Positions 25,874 through 34,487 are shown, counted from the stretch's first letter. The stretch is 64,000 nucleotides of DNA from Hyphomicrobium sp. (GCA_002928735.1 PERL01000002.1:248001-312000), one strand, 5' to 3'. The notes: a model not told the origin generated them from the letters alone. A program made the numbers and translations.

Positions 25874-28800
25874 TCAGCCTTTGTCGCGGCGCGTCTGTTC
25901 AAGTTGCGATCGCAGGGCCATGAGCGCGGCAAAGGGACTATCCGCCTCCGCTCCCGCTTTGGCGCGCGGCGGCGCAGCCGTGATGGCGCGGGGTTGATTG
26001 CGCTCCTCCCGGCGGCGATCGCCACGGTCGCCGCGATTGTCCCGGCGCGGGTCGTCGCGGCGTTGATCGTTGCGGCGCGGTTCGTTGCGCTGGCCCTGCT
26101 GCGGGCGATCGCCACTGGGGCGCTTTTGATCGCGGTCGTTGCGGCCTTCGGGACGGCGATTGCGGTCACGATCGTTCCTGTTCGGGCGATCCGATTTGGC
26201 GCCTTCGGCTGGGGTAGCGGGAGCCGCGGCAATCGTTGATCCGTCGCCGGTTGACACAGCCGGTGCGGGCTGATTGTTGCCGTTGTGGCGATTGCCGCGA
26301 TGGTGACGCTCGCGGCGGCGGTGCTCTGGTCGGCCTTCGCCGCGTTCGTGAGCCTCGCGGTGATGACGGCGCGGACGCCAGACATCTTCGTATTGGATTT
26401 CTGGGGCGGCTTCGGCGGGCGCTACAGTTTCTGAGACAGCGGCCAGTTCGGCGGTGGGCGGTGTTTCCATTGCGGATTGTGCGGCGGCGACGGGCTCTTG
26501 GACGGTGGCGTCGGCGGACGGCGTTTCTGCCAGCGTTTCGGGAGTTTCTTTGACCGTGTCGCCGGCGGCTGCGGGTTGCGCATCTGTGGCGGCTGGTGCT
26601 GTTTTCACCGGGCGGCGATCGAGCCGGAAGCCAAGAGCTTTGAGTACTTTGCCAAGTTCATCGGGCGAGCAGCCGAGGATCGACATCATCTCCGGCGTGG
26701 CGATAAAGCCGCCGTCGCCCGTCGAGCCCTTCGGTGGCTTTGCTTCGGGATCGCGATTGGCGCGCCAGGCAAGCAGCGGCCGGATCATGTCGGCCAAGCG
26801 TTCCAGCATGTCGAAGCGGATCACGCGCGGTCCGCAGACGTGATATCCGCACGAGCGGTAGAAGGCCTCCGGCAGATCGGGGGTCGCTGGCGCAGAGGTC
26901 AATCCGGCGCGCGGCGGCTCGGGCAGGTTGTCCGGGTCGAGGCCGACAGCAGCGGCGTGTTTCAGCGACCAGAGCGCGCGTGTCAACTCGGCGGGGCCAG
27001 GCTTCAAAAGCTGCGGGAAGTGGATGTTGAACGCGCCGAAACGGACGCCATACTTGCGCAGTTGCGCACGTGCCGACTGATCGAGGCTCTTGAGTTCGTC
27101 GGCCACGACTTCGCGTTTGAGTACGCCGAAGTTCTCCTTCATCCGGAACGCAATGCCGCGCGCAAGGCCGGTCACGTCCTCGGCATTGGAGAGTTCGACA
27201 AGCGGCTTCAGCTTGTCGGCGATGTGTTCCGAGAGCCACGTCTCGAGACGGGTCTGGACCTTTTCGCGATCGGGCCCGGAGATGTGCTCATCGACCAGCA
27301 ATTCGACCGAAGGCTTGAGAGGGTCTTCACCGGCGACCAGTTTGGCGATCTCTTCGCCGCGCCAGAGGATCTGCCCCTTGCGATCGATTTTGAAGGCGTC
27401 CGACTGGGCGGCAGCGACTCGGCGGGTGCGCATGGCGAGTTCGCCGGAGAGCACGTGGGCGGCCGCACTTCGGGCAGCCTTGCCATGCACGCCTTCCGCC
27501 TGGGCATCGGGCGTGAAACGGAAGCCGCGGAGGCGGCCCACGAAATGGCTCTCCACATTTACGGAGCCGTCGTCTTTGATCTCAGCGTTCAACTCTTCTT
27601 TATCCCGCATTCCCTTCATGAGAGCGCTGGTTCTGCGATCCACGAAGCGCTGCGTCAAGCATTCATGCAACGCATCGGATAATGAGTCTTCGATGGCGCG
27701 GGTGCGGCCCTGCCAGTGCGCGGGGTCTTTCAGCCAGTCGGCACGGTTGGAGACGAACGTCCAGGTGCGGATGTGGGCGAGACGGGTGGCCAGCGTATCG
27801 ATATCGCCGTCGGTGCGATCGGCCATGGCTACCTGGCGGGCGAACCAGTCCTCGGAGATGCGGCCTTCTGGGCCCATCAAGTCTTTGTAGAGGGTGGCGA
27901 TGAGTTCGGCGTGATTGGCGCTCGAGATCTTGCGGTAGTCGGGGACTTGGCAGACCTCCCACAGGCGCTGCACGGCGGCCGGCGACGTAGCCAGACGGGC
28001 GATCTCGTCATCGTCGGAAACGGTTTCGAGGGCGATGACGTCGTCGGCCATGCGGGCGCGCGTGAGGCGCTGCTCACTGGGGAGTGTCCGCAGGCTTTCG
28101 CGCAGGCGGCCCAGCGTGCGGAAGTCGAGTTCGCGATTGCGCCACTGGAGGACACGCACGGGATCGAAGGTGTGCTGCTCGATGCGTTCGACGACCTCTG
28201 GATCGAGGGGGTCGCACGATCCGGTGACGCCGAAGGTGCCGTCGTTCATGTGGCGGCCGGCGCGTCCGGCGATCTGGGCGAGTTCGGAGGGCGTGAGATT
28301 GCGGAAGTTCTGTCCGTCGAATTTGCGAGTCGCGGAGAAAGCGACGTGATCGACATCGAGATTGAGTCCCATGCCGATGGCATCGGTAGCGACGAGGAAA
28401 TCGACATCGCCGGATTGATAGAGCGCGACCTGCGCGTTGCGGGTGCGGGGCGACAATGCGCCGATGACCACGGCGGTGCCGCCGCGCTGGCGGCGGATCA
28501 ATTCGGCGATGGCGTAAACGTCGGTAGCCGAGAAGGCGACGACGGCGGAGCGTTGCGGCAAGCGCGTGATTTTCTTTTCGCCTGCATACGAGAGTTGCGA
28601 GAACCGCGTGCGGGCAATGAAGTTGGCGCCGGGGATAAGATCGCCGATCGCGCCGCTCATCGTCTGGGCGCCGAGAAGCAGCGTTTCGGAGCGGCCGCGG
28701 GCGTGCAAGAGGCGGTCTGTAAAGACATGGCCGCGCTCAGGATCGGCGCAGAGCTGGATCTCGTCGATGGCGAGGAAGTCGACATCGACGTCGCGCGGCA

Positions 28801-29059
28801 TGGCTTCGACGGTGGCGACCCAGTAGCGGGCGCGCTCGGGCTTGATCTTTTCTTCGCCGGTGACGAGGGCGACTTTGTCGACGCCGACGCGGGCGACGAT
28901 CTTGTCATAAACTTCGCGTGCAAGCAGCCGCAGCGGCAGGCCAATCATGCCGCTGGAGTGGCCCAACATGCGATCAATGGCGAGGTGAGTTTTACCTGTG
29001 TTCGTCGGTCCCAGAACCGCGGTGACGTTGCGGATGCGGGATTCGAGGTCGATGCCCAT
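25874..29059 (-). CDS. SUV3-like DEAD/DEAH-type RNA helicase with disordered Arg-rich tail
   Basis: A 1061-residue helicase. Motif I (Gly-Pro-Thr-Asn-Thr-Gly-Lys-Thr) is at 17-24, motif II reads Asp-Glu-Ile-Gln (99-102), and motif VI Gln-Ile-Ala-Gly-Arg-Ala-Gly-Arg-His lies near 285. The core resembles the mitochondrial SUV3 helicase, which feeds RNA to the degradosome. A long helical region follows, then from about 800 a disordered tail with Ala/Pro/Glu segments and dense Arg, Asp, Asn and Gly (Arg-Asn-Asp-Arg-Asp-Arg-Asn-Arg-Arg). Start at 29059 gives the family N-terminus; the extension to 29113 was discarded. Followed 2 bases later by the S4 gene. Confidence 0.9.
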   Translation of the reverse strand: MGIDLESRIRNVTAVLGPTNTGKTHLAIDRMLGHSSGMIGLPLRLLAREVYDKIVARVGVDKVALVTGEEKIKPERARYWVATVEAMPRDVDVDFLAIDEIQLCADPERGHVFTDRLLHARGRSETLLLGAQTMSGAIGDLIPGANFIARTRFSQLSYAGEKKITRLPQRSAVVAFSATDVYAIAELIRRQRGGTAVVIGALSPRTRNAQVALYQSGDVDFLVATDAIGMGLNLDVDHVAFSATRKFDGQNFRNLTPSELAQIAGRAGRHMNDGTFGVTGSCDPLDPEVVERIEQHTFDPVRVLQWRNRELDFRTLGRLRESLRTLPSEQRLTRARMADDVIALETVSDDDEIARLATSPAAVQRLWEVCQVPDYRKISSANHAELIATLYKDLMGPEGRISEDWFARQVAMADRTDGDIDTLATRLAHIRTWTFVSNRADWLKDPAHWQGRTRAIEDSLSDALHECLTQRFVDRRTSALMKGMRDKEELNAEIKDDGSVNVESHFVGRLRGFRFTPDAQAEGVHGKAARSAAAHVLSGELAMRTRRVAAAQSDAFKIDRKGQILWRGEEIAKLVAGEDPLKPSVELLVDEHISGPDREKVQTRLETWLSEHIADKLKPLVELSNAEDVTGLARGIAFRMKENFGVLKREVVADELKSLDQSARAQLRKYGVRFGAFNIHFPQLLKPGPAELTRALWSLKHAAAVGLDPDNLPEPPRAGLTSAPATPDLPEAFYRSCGYHVCGPRVIRFDMLERLADMIRPLLAWRANRDPEAKPPKGSTGDGGFIATPEMMSILGCSPDELGKVLKALGFRLDRRPVKTAPAATDAQPAAAGDTVKETPETLAETPSADATVQEPVAAAQSAMETPPTAELAAVSETVAPAEAAPEIQYEDVWRPRRHHREAHERGEGRPEHRRRERHHRGNRHNGNNQPAPAVSTGDGSTIAAAPATPAEGAKSDRPNRNDRDRNRRPEGRNDRDQKRPSGDRPQQGQRNEPRRNDQRRDDPRRDNRGDRGDRRREERNQPRAITAAPPRAKAGAEADSPFAALMALRSQLEQTRRDKG

Positions 29060-29177
29060 AAACGGCCCTCTGGCGTGGCGTCCCCGGCAGGCGGGGCGAT
29101 CCTGGCATTGCACCGCCGGGAGGGGATATCAAGGTTTTCTTAACGGCGGCGCGGGGTGGCCGGACAATAGAAAAAAC

Positions 29178-29207
29178 AAAAGGGCGGCCGGGAATGGCCG
29201 CCCTTTT
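29178..29207 (-). terminator. Rho-independent terminator of the DUF3108 gene
   Basis: Perfect 12-bp arms AAAAGGGCGGCC and GGCCGCCCTTTT around GGGAAT, 26 bases past the DUF3108 stop. Read on the minus strand it ends in TTTTGTTTTTTC. It separates this gene from the helicase transcript. Confidence 0.9.
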
Positions 29208-29232
29208 GAGGCTTTCAAGGCTGGTTCGTTCC

Positions 29233-30099
29233 TTAATCCACCAAAGCGATCTCGGCGAGGCCGGGGGCGCTGACGTCATACCGGGTCGTTTCAAGGGTGA
29301 CCGTTCCGGCCATTGTTGGGATGGAGACGCGATAGGGTGCCCACAGACCCGCTTCCGGTATCGGGCGGAACGTCACTTCGATGCCCGCGGATTCGGAGAG
29401 TGCGCGGGTATCGGCGTTCGCGCGGTAGCCTGCAATAGGGGTGTATTTAATGCGGCAGACTAGGCCTTCGACGGCGGCCCCGTCGCGGCCGGCGGAGATA
29501 GCTTCGCGGCGGGCGGGGATCAACGAGAGGTCAAAGCGCTGTTTGCCGTCGAAAATCGCGAGTTTGCGGCCACAGGGGTCGGCTGCGGGGCGGCTGACGG
29601 CTACGATGGCGCTCAAGGGGTCGACGACGGATTTCACGTGCGCCTCTTTCAAGGGCACGAAATCGTCCGGCTCGATGGTCTCGGGGATAGCCGTCAGCGA
29701 GGTCACGGTGCCTTTGGTGAAGCCCATCCGGACCGAACCGGATTTAGAGCTGCCTTCGTATTGGAAATCGTAGCCGGAGGGTTCCAGAGCGCCCAGAGCG
29801 AGCGTTCCGGCCGAGCGGGTGGTCCCTTTCCAGCGGAAAGCGCCCAGGAGAGCGGAAATCTGAACCTCTGAGCTGGCGGAGTAGGTGCGGCCGGCGGTGC
29901 GCTGGTCAATGCGGACCGTGCCGATGTCGAAGCCATTGAAATAAATGGAGTATTTTCCAGATATCTCCAGCGAGCCGTCGGTGGAGGGGCCGGCGATAGC
30001 CGGGGGGACGGGGCTCAGACCCGCCGACTGGGCGAATACGGCCAGGGCCGCTAGAGCTAGGGCGGCAGAGCGGCGGCCGCGGACGCTGGAACTCGACAT
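29233..30099 (-). CDS. secreted DUF3108 protein
   Basis: A 288-residue exported protein. The signal peptide runs to about residue 36 (hydrophobic core [12 protein letters not shown], cleavage after Ala-Ile-Ala). The mature part is beta-rich, with [13 protein letters not shown], typical of DUF3108, a family thought to fold as a periplasmic beta-structure. ATG 30099 is favoured over GTG 30114. It diverges from rpmB, as in related genomes. Molecular role is unknown. Confidence 0.85.
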   Translation of the reverse strand: MSSSSVRGRRSAALALAALAVFAQSAGLSPVPPAIAGPSTDGSLEISGKYSIYFNGFDIGTVRIDQRTAGRTYSASSEVQISALLGAFRWKGTTRSAGTLALGALEPSGYDFQYEGSSKSGSVRMGFTKGTVTSLTAIPETIEPDDFVPLKEAHVKSVVDPLSAIVAVSRPAADPCGRKLAIFDGKQRFDLSLIPARREAISAGRDGAAVEGLVCRIKYTPIAGYRANADTRALSESAGIEVTFRPIPEAGLWAPYRVSIPTMAGTVTLETTRYDVSAPGLAEIALVD

Positions 30100-30270
30100 G
30101 GGTACACCACTCACAAACGGCGCCGGGGAGGCCCATGGCGCACATCGACGACAACTCCGGGGAGAACCCGGTATTCCGAAGACGCTACGGTGGCGGAAAT
30201 TCGTAAATACTTCCCTGAAGTGCGGCCGGAATCGGGACGATATTCGCCGGACGCTCCTGGTTGGGCCCGC

Positions 30271-30299
30271 TTGACGGTCCGGACCGGTGTCAGTATAGA
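30271..30299 (+). promoter_or_regulatory. sigma-70-type promoter of rpmB
   Basis: TTGACG at 30271-30276 and TATAGA at 30294-30299 are separated by exactly 17 bases, a near-consensus housekeeping promoter. The predicted transcription start is near 30306, giving a leader of about 130 bases before the rpmB start codon. Confidence 0.75.
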
Positions 30300-30308
30300 A
30301 CCGCCACT

Positions 30309-30344
30309 GCCCCGCTGGACCTCCGGCGGGGCCCTTCGTTTTTT
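30309..30344 (+). terminator. terminator-like hairpin inside the rpmB leader
   Basis: GCCCCGC (30309-30315) pairs with GCGGGGC (30326-30332), followed by CCTTCG and six T (30339-30344). It starts only about 3 bases after the predicted transcription start and 92 bases before the rpmB ATG. The loop carries GGACCT, which can pair with AGGTCC at 30364-30369. This looks like an attenuator or the end of a very short RNA. Confidence 0.6.
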
Positions 30345-30435
30345 GGACCGGTGCCCGAACGGCAGGTCCGCGCGACCAACCCTAGCTGGTACATTCCAGG
30401 AGGGACGGGCGCGAACTTCCCAGGAGATACGACCC

Positions 30436-30729
30436 ATGACCCGTCGTTGCGAATTGACCGGCAAGCTGCCGATGAGCGGCCAGCTCCGCAGCCACGCCGA
30501 GAACAGCACCAAGCGCGTGTTTCGCCCCAACCTCGTGAACGTGACGCTGACGAGCGAAGCGCTCGACCGGTCGGTCAAGGTTCGCGTCAGCGCCCACGGC
30601 CTGCGTTCGGTCGAACATAACGGCGGCCTGGATGCCTATCTGCTGAAGGCGTCGCTCGATCAACTTTCACCGCGGCTGCAGAAGCTGAAGCGCGATCTGG
30701 TCAAGTCGAAGACCACGGCTGCCGCTTAA
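30436..30729 (+). CDS. rpmB: 50S ribosomal protein L28
   Basis: A 97-residue large-subunit protein. The N-terminus [12 protein letters not shown] is diagnostic of L28, and the typical [15 protein letters not shown] segment follows. CAGGAG precedes the ATG at 30436. The frame extending upstream to 30190 is the leader and was excluded. The zinc-type cysteine pairs are absent. The gene has its own promoter, leader hairpin and terminator. Confidence 0.97.
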   Translation: MTRRCELTGKLPMSGQLRSHAENSTKRVFRPNLVNVTLTSEALDRSVKVRVSAHGLRSVEHNGGLDAYLLKASLDQLSPRLQKLKRDLVKSKTTAAA

Positions 30730-30754
30730 GGCTCATTGCTCAGACGGATTTGAG

Positions 30755-30785
30755 AAAGCGCGGATCGAACGGTCCGCGCTTTTTT
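30755..30785 (+). terminator. Rho-independent terminator of rpmB
   Basis: AAGCGCGGA (30756-30764) pairs with TCCGCGCTT (30773-30781) and is followed by a T run (through 30785). It lies 26 bases after the rpmB stop. Confidence 0.9.
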
Positions 30786-30804
30786 CGTGGCCGCAGTGTT
30801 GTGA

Positions 30805-31887
30805 TCAGGATCTGGCGCGCGGGAGTAGCGTGAACTGCAAGAGCAGCGTGCGCTGGAGCGTGCGATTGAAATTGTCGTCTGAGATGATCGTGAGGACCGT
30901 GTCGCCATTTTCGGCAGTGTGAACAGCTAGGCCTTCCATGTTGTCGATCTCGCCGGACATGTCGGCCTCGATTAGTACCTCGCCATCGAGAAGCGCGCCG
31001 GGTTTCACAGCGGTCGCATCAATGCGGCGGAGGCGCATGCGGACGCCTTCGAATATTGTGAAGCGGCGTTCCAGGAGGAGCAGCGTGCCATCGGGTAGAG
31101 AGGCCGCCGAGGTGAGCGCGAAGCCGCCGCGCGAGAGGACGTTCAACGGTTTCGGATCAGCGCCGATCCAGATCCAACCGGCATGACGTTCGTTGCTGCC
31201 TGCGTTTTCCGAGAAGGCGACGATGCGGCCCTTGTGCGGACCACCGCGCATGACCGTCATCGCCTCGATGCCATTGCGGGAGAATTTGCGCAGAGCGGCG
31301 GGTGGCGCGATGACCTGCAAAGGACGCCCGGGCACGCCATTCGACACCGCGTAGCGAACGATGCGATTGTTTTGCTCGTAGGCCACCAGAATTTCGCCCT
31401 TGGCGAGCGTGCCCGACACAAGGGCTAGATCTTCCGCATCGCGTTCGCGATTGCGGCGCAGGGGATTGCCGTCACGCGCGACGAGGGAGCCGATGGAGGC
31501 GGCGGAGAGGCCCACGGGGCGGGCGCCGCTGTAATCGATGCGGCCTTTCAACCAACCGCCCGCATCGGAGACCGCCAAGAGATCGCGCCCGTCGGCGGAG
31601 ATAAGAAGTCCAGAAAAGCCGCCGAATTTATCTGTTTCAGCAGAGAGGGCGAGGCCGCCGCGCCATACGAGAGGACCATTCGACGGGTCGCTTCCACCGG
31701 CTCGCGAAAACGATCCGAGGGGTTCAGCTTTGATGGCGAGCGTTTGTGGTTTGGCCAAACCGAGGGAGGGTTTCGAGCTGGCACCGAACGCAATGGATCC
31801 CGAAACTATGGCTGTGCCGGCGATGACCGTTGCGGCCAGGAACCCACCGCGGACGGGCTTCAATACAGACAGCAATCGCTGGTTCAT
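30805..31887 (-). CDS. secreted esterase-like activity of phytase family protein
   Basis: A 360-residue exported protein. An N-terminal signal (about 1-36, hydrophobic Phe-Leu-Ala-Ala-Thr-Val-Ile-Ala-Gly-Thr-Ala) is followed by a propeller-like domain: Phe-Gly-Gly-Phe-Ser-Gly-Leu, Leu-Leu-Ala-Val-Ser-Asp-Ala-Gly, Arg-Asp-Ala-Glu-Asp-Leu-Ala, Ser-Arg-Asn-Gly-Ile-Glu-Ala-Met, and Asp-Asn-Met-Glu-Gly-Leu-Ala near the end. These match the phytase-like esterase domain, whose substrates are mostly untested. An in-frame ATG at 31941 would add 18 residues, and no ribosome site decides between them. Confidence 0.82.
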   Translation of the reverse strand: MNQRLLSVLKPVRGGFLAATVIAGTAIVSGSIAFGASSKPSLGLAKPQTLAIKAEPLGSFSRAGGSDPSNGPLVWRGGLALSAETDKFGGFSGLLISADGRDLLAVSDAGGWLKGRIDYSGARPVGLSAASIGSLVARDGNPLRRNRERDAEDLALVSGTLAKGEILVAYEQNNRIVRYAVSNGVPGRPLQVIAPPAALRKFSRNGIEAMTVMRGGPHKGRIVAFSENAGSNERHAGWIWIGADPKPLNVLSRGGFALTSAASLPDGTLLLLERRFTIFEGVRMRLRRIDATAVKPGALLDGEVLIEADMSGEIDNMEGLAVHTAENGDTVLTIISDDNFNRTLQRTLLLQFTLLPRARS

Positions 31888-31981
31888 GGGAAGGTTGGTT
31901 CGCACCGATCGCAACGGGATCGTCCCCTCTATCCGGCTCATCCGTCCGCCGGCTTCAAACGTCGTGGGGACATTTACACAC

Positions 31982-32740
31982 TTACACGGGCATCAGAACG
32001 GCGAAACTTTCGTCCAGTGTGCGGCGAAGAAGCGTGCGATAGCGGGCATAATCGGGCTGCCCCTGTGAGATGCGTCCGAAGGTTGTTTTGGAGGCCGTGT
32101 CGAGCGGCACCAATGCGATCGGGGCGGCGACGGGGGTCAGCTGCGATCCGCGGCCCGAGATGAGGGTGGCTAGAAGACCGTGCATGGTGCCTTGGCTCGC
32201 GGGACGGGAGAGAATGGCGAGCCGCTGCTGCCCGTGGCGATTGGTGACGAGATAGATGTGCCCGGTCTGCGAGGGCATGGCGACGAAGCCGTGCTGCGTG
32301 AAGGCGCCGTCGACGCGTTCGCTCTCGCGGAAGGTGAGGCAGGCTTGCGCCTCGTCCCAGCGGATATCGATGCGAAAGGCGGAGATGGCGGAGCGCTCAC
32401 CGAATGAGGGGATCAGCGTAAGAAATGCGCCTTCCAGCCATGCCACCTGGGCGCGCGCGTAGCTGCCCAATTCATCGGGGGCAATGACGGGGCGCTCATT
32501 GGAGCGGCGGGCCCCATTTGCGCGTGTGGGGCGCAGGGATACGCCCAAAGCTTCTTCGAGGCGGACGAGTGTGGCGAGCGTGAACGTGCGCCGGCCGGAC
32601 AGGACTTTTTCCAGTGTTGAGACGCTGATGCGGGCCTCGTCGGCCAAGCGCTGACGGGAGATGCGGCGGCGGGCGAGTTCTTCGCGGACGCGAACGATCA
32701 CGCTTTCAACATCATCGCTGGAGAGGTGGCGGTCGGGCAT
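31982..32740 (-). CDS. XRE-type transcriptional regulator
   Basis: A 252-residue protein. Residues about 17-72 form a Cro/C1-type helix-turn-helix (Ser-Arg-Gln-Arg-Leu-Ala-Asp-Glu-Ala-Arg-Ile-Ser-Val-Ser-Thr-Leu-Glu-Lys-Val-Leu). The C-terminal 160 residues have no cysteine and no known ligand-binding signature, but alternate beta-strand-like segments (His-Ile-Tyr-Leu-Val-Thr-Asn-Arg) suggest a sensory domain. It lies upstream of the phytase-like gene on the same strand with 94 bases between, so it may share a transcript with or control that gene. Ligand unknown. Confidence 0.8.
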   Translation of the reverse strand: MPDRHLSSDDVESVIVRVREELARRRISRQRLADEARISVSTLEKVLSGRRTFTLATLVRLEEALGVSLRPTRANGARRSNERPVIAPDELGSYARAQVAWLEGAFLTLIPSFGERSAISAFRIDIRWDEAQACLTFRESERVDGAFTQHGFVAMPSQTGHIYLVTNRHGQQRLAILSRPASQGTMHGLLATLISGRGSQLTPVAAPIALVPLDTASKTTFGRISQGQPDYARYRTLLRRTLDESFAVLMPV

Positions 32741-32835
32741 ATGGAGCGGCTTTGAGGTTCAACTGCGGACACAAATGGGAAAGGGCTAATCCTCACCTAT
32801 CAGCACACAACGGGGCAGGATGAGGGCAACGGTGG

Positions 32836-32863
32836 CTGAACGCTCCGTTCAGAGCCGGTTCAT
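32836..32863 (+). promoter_or_regulatory. GTTCA direct repeat with 11-bp period and overlapping inverted repeat
   Basis: GTTCA at 32847 and 32858 repeats with an 11-base period, and CTGAACG/CGTTCAG (32836-32852) forms an inverted repeat over the first copy. The site is about 85-110 bases before the ATG at 32947. An 11-bp direct repeat fits an OmpR/PhoB-type response regulator. It also reads as GTTC-N7-GTTC, the alphaproteobacterial LexA pattern. Confidence 0.45.
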
Positions 32864-32946
32864 CGGCCGCGTGGCTAAATCTCCCTCATGCTGGCTCATC
32901 CGGAGCTTCAACCGGGGCCAGACAAGACAACTGAGGAGATAGACCC

Positions 32947-33264
32947 ATGAAGCGCCTTTTGACTGCCACCATCGTAGCCAGCGGACTTTTGTTCGCCGGC
33001 GGTGCCGCACCTGCTTTCGCTGATCCCGGCTATGGGCGCGGCGACGGCGTTCATCGCGATGGCGGCTTCCGCGACGGCGGGCACCGCGATCGTGGCTTTC
33101 GCGATGGTGGACCTCGCCACGTCGAAGACGTCGGCCATCGCCGGGGCCACTGGCGTCACCGGCACGCCCGCCGCCACTGCTTCTGGGATCGCGTGTGCTT
33201 CCGCAATCGTTGGGGCGAAAAGCGCTGCCACATGGAGCGCGTCTGCCGCGGTCCGCGCTGGTAG
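32947..33264 (+). CDS. small secreted Gly/Arg/His-rich protein
   Basis: A 105-residue protein. Signal peptide at 1-25 (cleavage Ala-Phe-Ala before Asp-Pro). The mature protein begins with repeats of Arg-Asp-Gly-Gly-Phe/His (about 36-56), is extremely rich in His, Arg and Gly, and ends in a four-cysteine region (Cys at about 79, 84, 94, 100) with Trp-Asp-Arg-Val-Cys-Phe-Arg-Asn-Arg. The cysteines would form disulfides in the periplasm. Similar small exported proteins are common in Hyphomicrobiales without an assigned role. GAGGAGA precedes the ATG. Confidence 0.75.
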   Translation: MKRLLTATIVASGLLFAGGAAPAFADPGYGRGDGVHRDGGFRDGGHRDRGFRDGGPRHVEDVGHRRGHWRHRHARRHCFWDRVCFRNRWGEKRCHMERVCRGPRW

Positions 33265-33291
33265 TACCTGATTGCATCATTGCCTGAGTGG

Positions 33292-33332
33292 AGGTCTGGC
33301 TCTTGCCCCCCGGGAGCCGGACCTTCGCTTTT
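33292..33332 (+). terminator. Rho-independent terminator
   Basis: AGGTCTGGCTC (33292-33302) pairs with GAGCCGGACCT (33314-33324) with one G-T wobble, followed by TCGCTTTT. It lies 27 bases after the small secreted protein. Confidence 0.7.
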
Positions 33333-33358
33333 GTCGTTACCGTGCTTGCGTCATTGTT

Positions 33359-33631
33359 CTAGAATTTTTCGCCAGGTGCGTAGGTTGCGAGGGCGAGGGC
33401 GTGCACGCCGCCTGCTAATTCGCCGGCGATGAGTTGATTGACCATCCTGTGGCGATCGACGCGGGACACACCGGAAAATTTTTCCGAGACCACCAGGACC
33501 CGGAAATGGCTTTCGCCGGTACCCGGCGAAGATCGATGGCCAGCGTGCTTCTCGCTTTCGTTGATGATGTCGAGACGCACTGGTTCTAGTCCAACCATGA
33601 GTTTTTCGCGCATTTGTTGCTCAAGCGACAT
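33359..33631 (-). CDS. BolA-family protein
   Basis: A 90-residue BolA-type protein with the family's invariant segment Ser-Glu-Lys-Phe-Ser-Gly-Val-Ser-Arg-Val-Asp-Arg-His-Arg-Met-Val (about 48-63) and the conserved His in Gly-Gly-Val-His-Ala-Leu-Ala. BolA proteins pair with monothiol glutaredoxins to hold a 2Fe-2S cluster and act in iron-sulfur trafficking and stress. ATG 33631 (MSLEQQMREK) is chosen over the longer frame. It diverges from the J-domain gene. Confidence 0.92.
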   Translation of the reverse strand: MSLEQQMREKLMVGLEPVRLDIINESEKHAGHRSSPGTGESHFRVLVVSEKFSGVSRVDRHRMVNQLIAGELAGGVHALALATYAPGEKF

Positions 33632-33777
33632 CTTGGTTTCCACTTCGTGTTGGATCGGATCGCATTGCACCGCAGTGTTGCGAAAAATATTCCCGTATTG
33701 ATTTTCCGCTGGGACCGCGACGGGAGCGTGGGTCTTGTGATAATGTCCCCGGCTTGTTTCGGCCAGTCGTTCTCAGC

Positions 33778-34452
33778 ATGCCATCACACATGAAGCTGAA
33801 CTCAAAATACTTCGACTCCATCCGCGTGGGCACCAAACGGGCGCGCGAAGAGGAGAAACGCACGGGTGGGCCGCGCTGCCAGTGGAAGGGGTGCGACCAG
33901 CCGGGGTCGCATCGTGCGCCGAAAGGACGCGGGCGGGACGGCGAGTACTTCTCGTTCTGCGTGGACCACGTGCGCGAGTACAACGCCACCTACAATTACT
34001 TCGACGGGATGTCGGACCGGGAAGTGGCCGATTTTCAGAAGGATGCGCTGACTGGACACCGGCCGACCTGGAAGATGGCGGCTAATTCGATGGCTCCCGG
34101 CTTGCGCGCCGGGCGGACGGGCGCCCCGCGGGAAGCGGCGGAACCGGCCGATCCAGCGGCTGCGGGCGATGATCCGCCGCCCAACGATCCCAGCGCCTTT
34201 TTTGCCTGGCGGGCGCGGCAGTCGCGCTCAGCCCCCATCGAGAACCGGCGGCAGTTGCGGCCGCTGGAAAAGAAGGCGTTGACCTCGCTCGGGCTCAAGC
34301 AGGGTGCGACCAAGGACGAGATCAAAGCGCGGTTCAAGGAACTCGTTAAACTTCATCATCCGGACGCGAACGGTGGCGATACCCGGTCGGAGGAGAAGTT
34401 GCGTGAGATCATCCAAGCCTATAATTATTTGAAGCAGGCTGGTCTCGTTTGA
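33778..34452 (+). CDS. J-domain protein
   Basis: A 224-residue protein. The N-terminal 85 residues contain Phe-Asp-Ser-Ile-Arg-Val and a Cys-x4-Cys pair (Cys-Gln-Trp-Lys-Gly-Cys-Asp) plus a later Cys-Val-Asp-His, possibly a metal site. A Pro/Ala linker follows, and residues about 165-224 are a J domain (Leu-Gly-Leu-Lys-Gln-Gly-Ala-Thr-Lys-Asp-Glu-Ile, His-Pro-Asp-Ala-Asn) that would stimulate an Hsp70 ATPase. Here the J domain is C-terminal. It lies between bolA and cobS, a conserved placement. The start could also be ATG 33790. Confidence 0.88.
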   Translation: MPSHMKLNSKYFDSIRVGTKRAREEEKRTGGPRCQWKGCDQPGSHRAPKGRGRDGEYFSFCVDHVREYNATYNYFDGMSDREVADFQKDALTGHRPTWKMAANSMAPGLRAGRTGAPREAAEPADPAAAGDDPPPNDPSAFFAWRARQSRSAPIENRRQLRPLEKKALTSLGLKQGATKDEIKARFKELVKLHHPDANGGDTRSEEKLREIIQAYNYLKQAGLV

Positions 34453-34454
34453 CG

Positions 34455-34487
34455 GCGGTGACGTACCCTTTCGGGTCACCGCGTTTC
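34455..34487 (+). terminator. hairpin after the J-domain gene
   Basis: GCGGTGAC (34455-34462) and GTCACCGC (34475-34482) form an 8-bp stem directly after the stop, followed by GTTTC. The T run is short, so read-through into cobS is possible. Confidence 0.55.

Larger units (their letters stand above)
30100..30435. other. divergent regulatory region DUF3108/rpmB
   Basis: About 340 bases without a gene, holding the rpmB promoter, a leader hairpin and (on the left) the promoter of the DUF3108 gene. The sequence GGACCGGTG occurs twice, at 30281 inside the promoter and at 30345 just after the leader T run. Confidence 0.6.

Noticed and set aside
27716-29143. Long plus-strand frames opposite the helicase (also 26477-27682)
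   Set aside because: Antisense to the helicase; same low-information composition and no recognisable motif.
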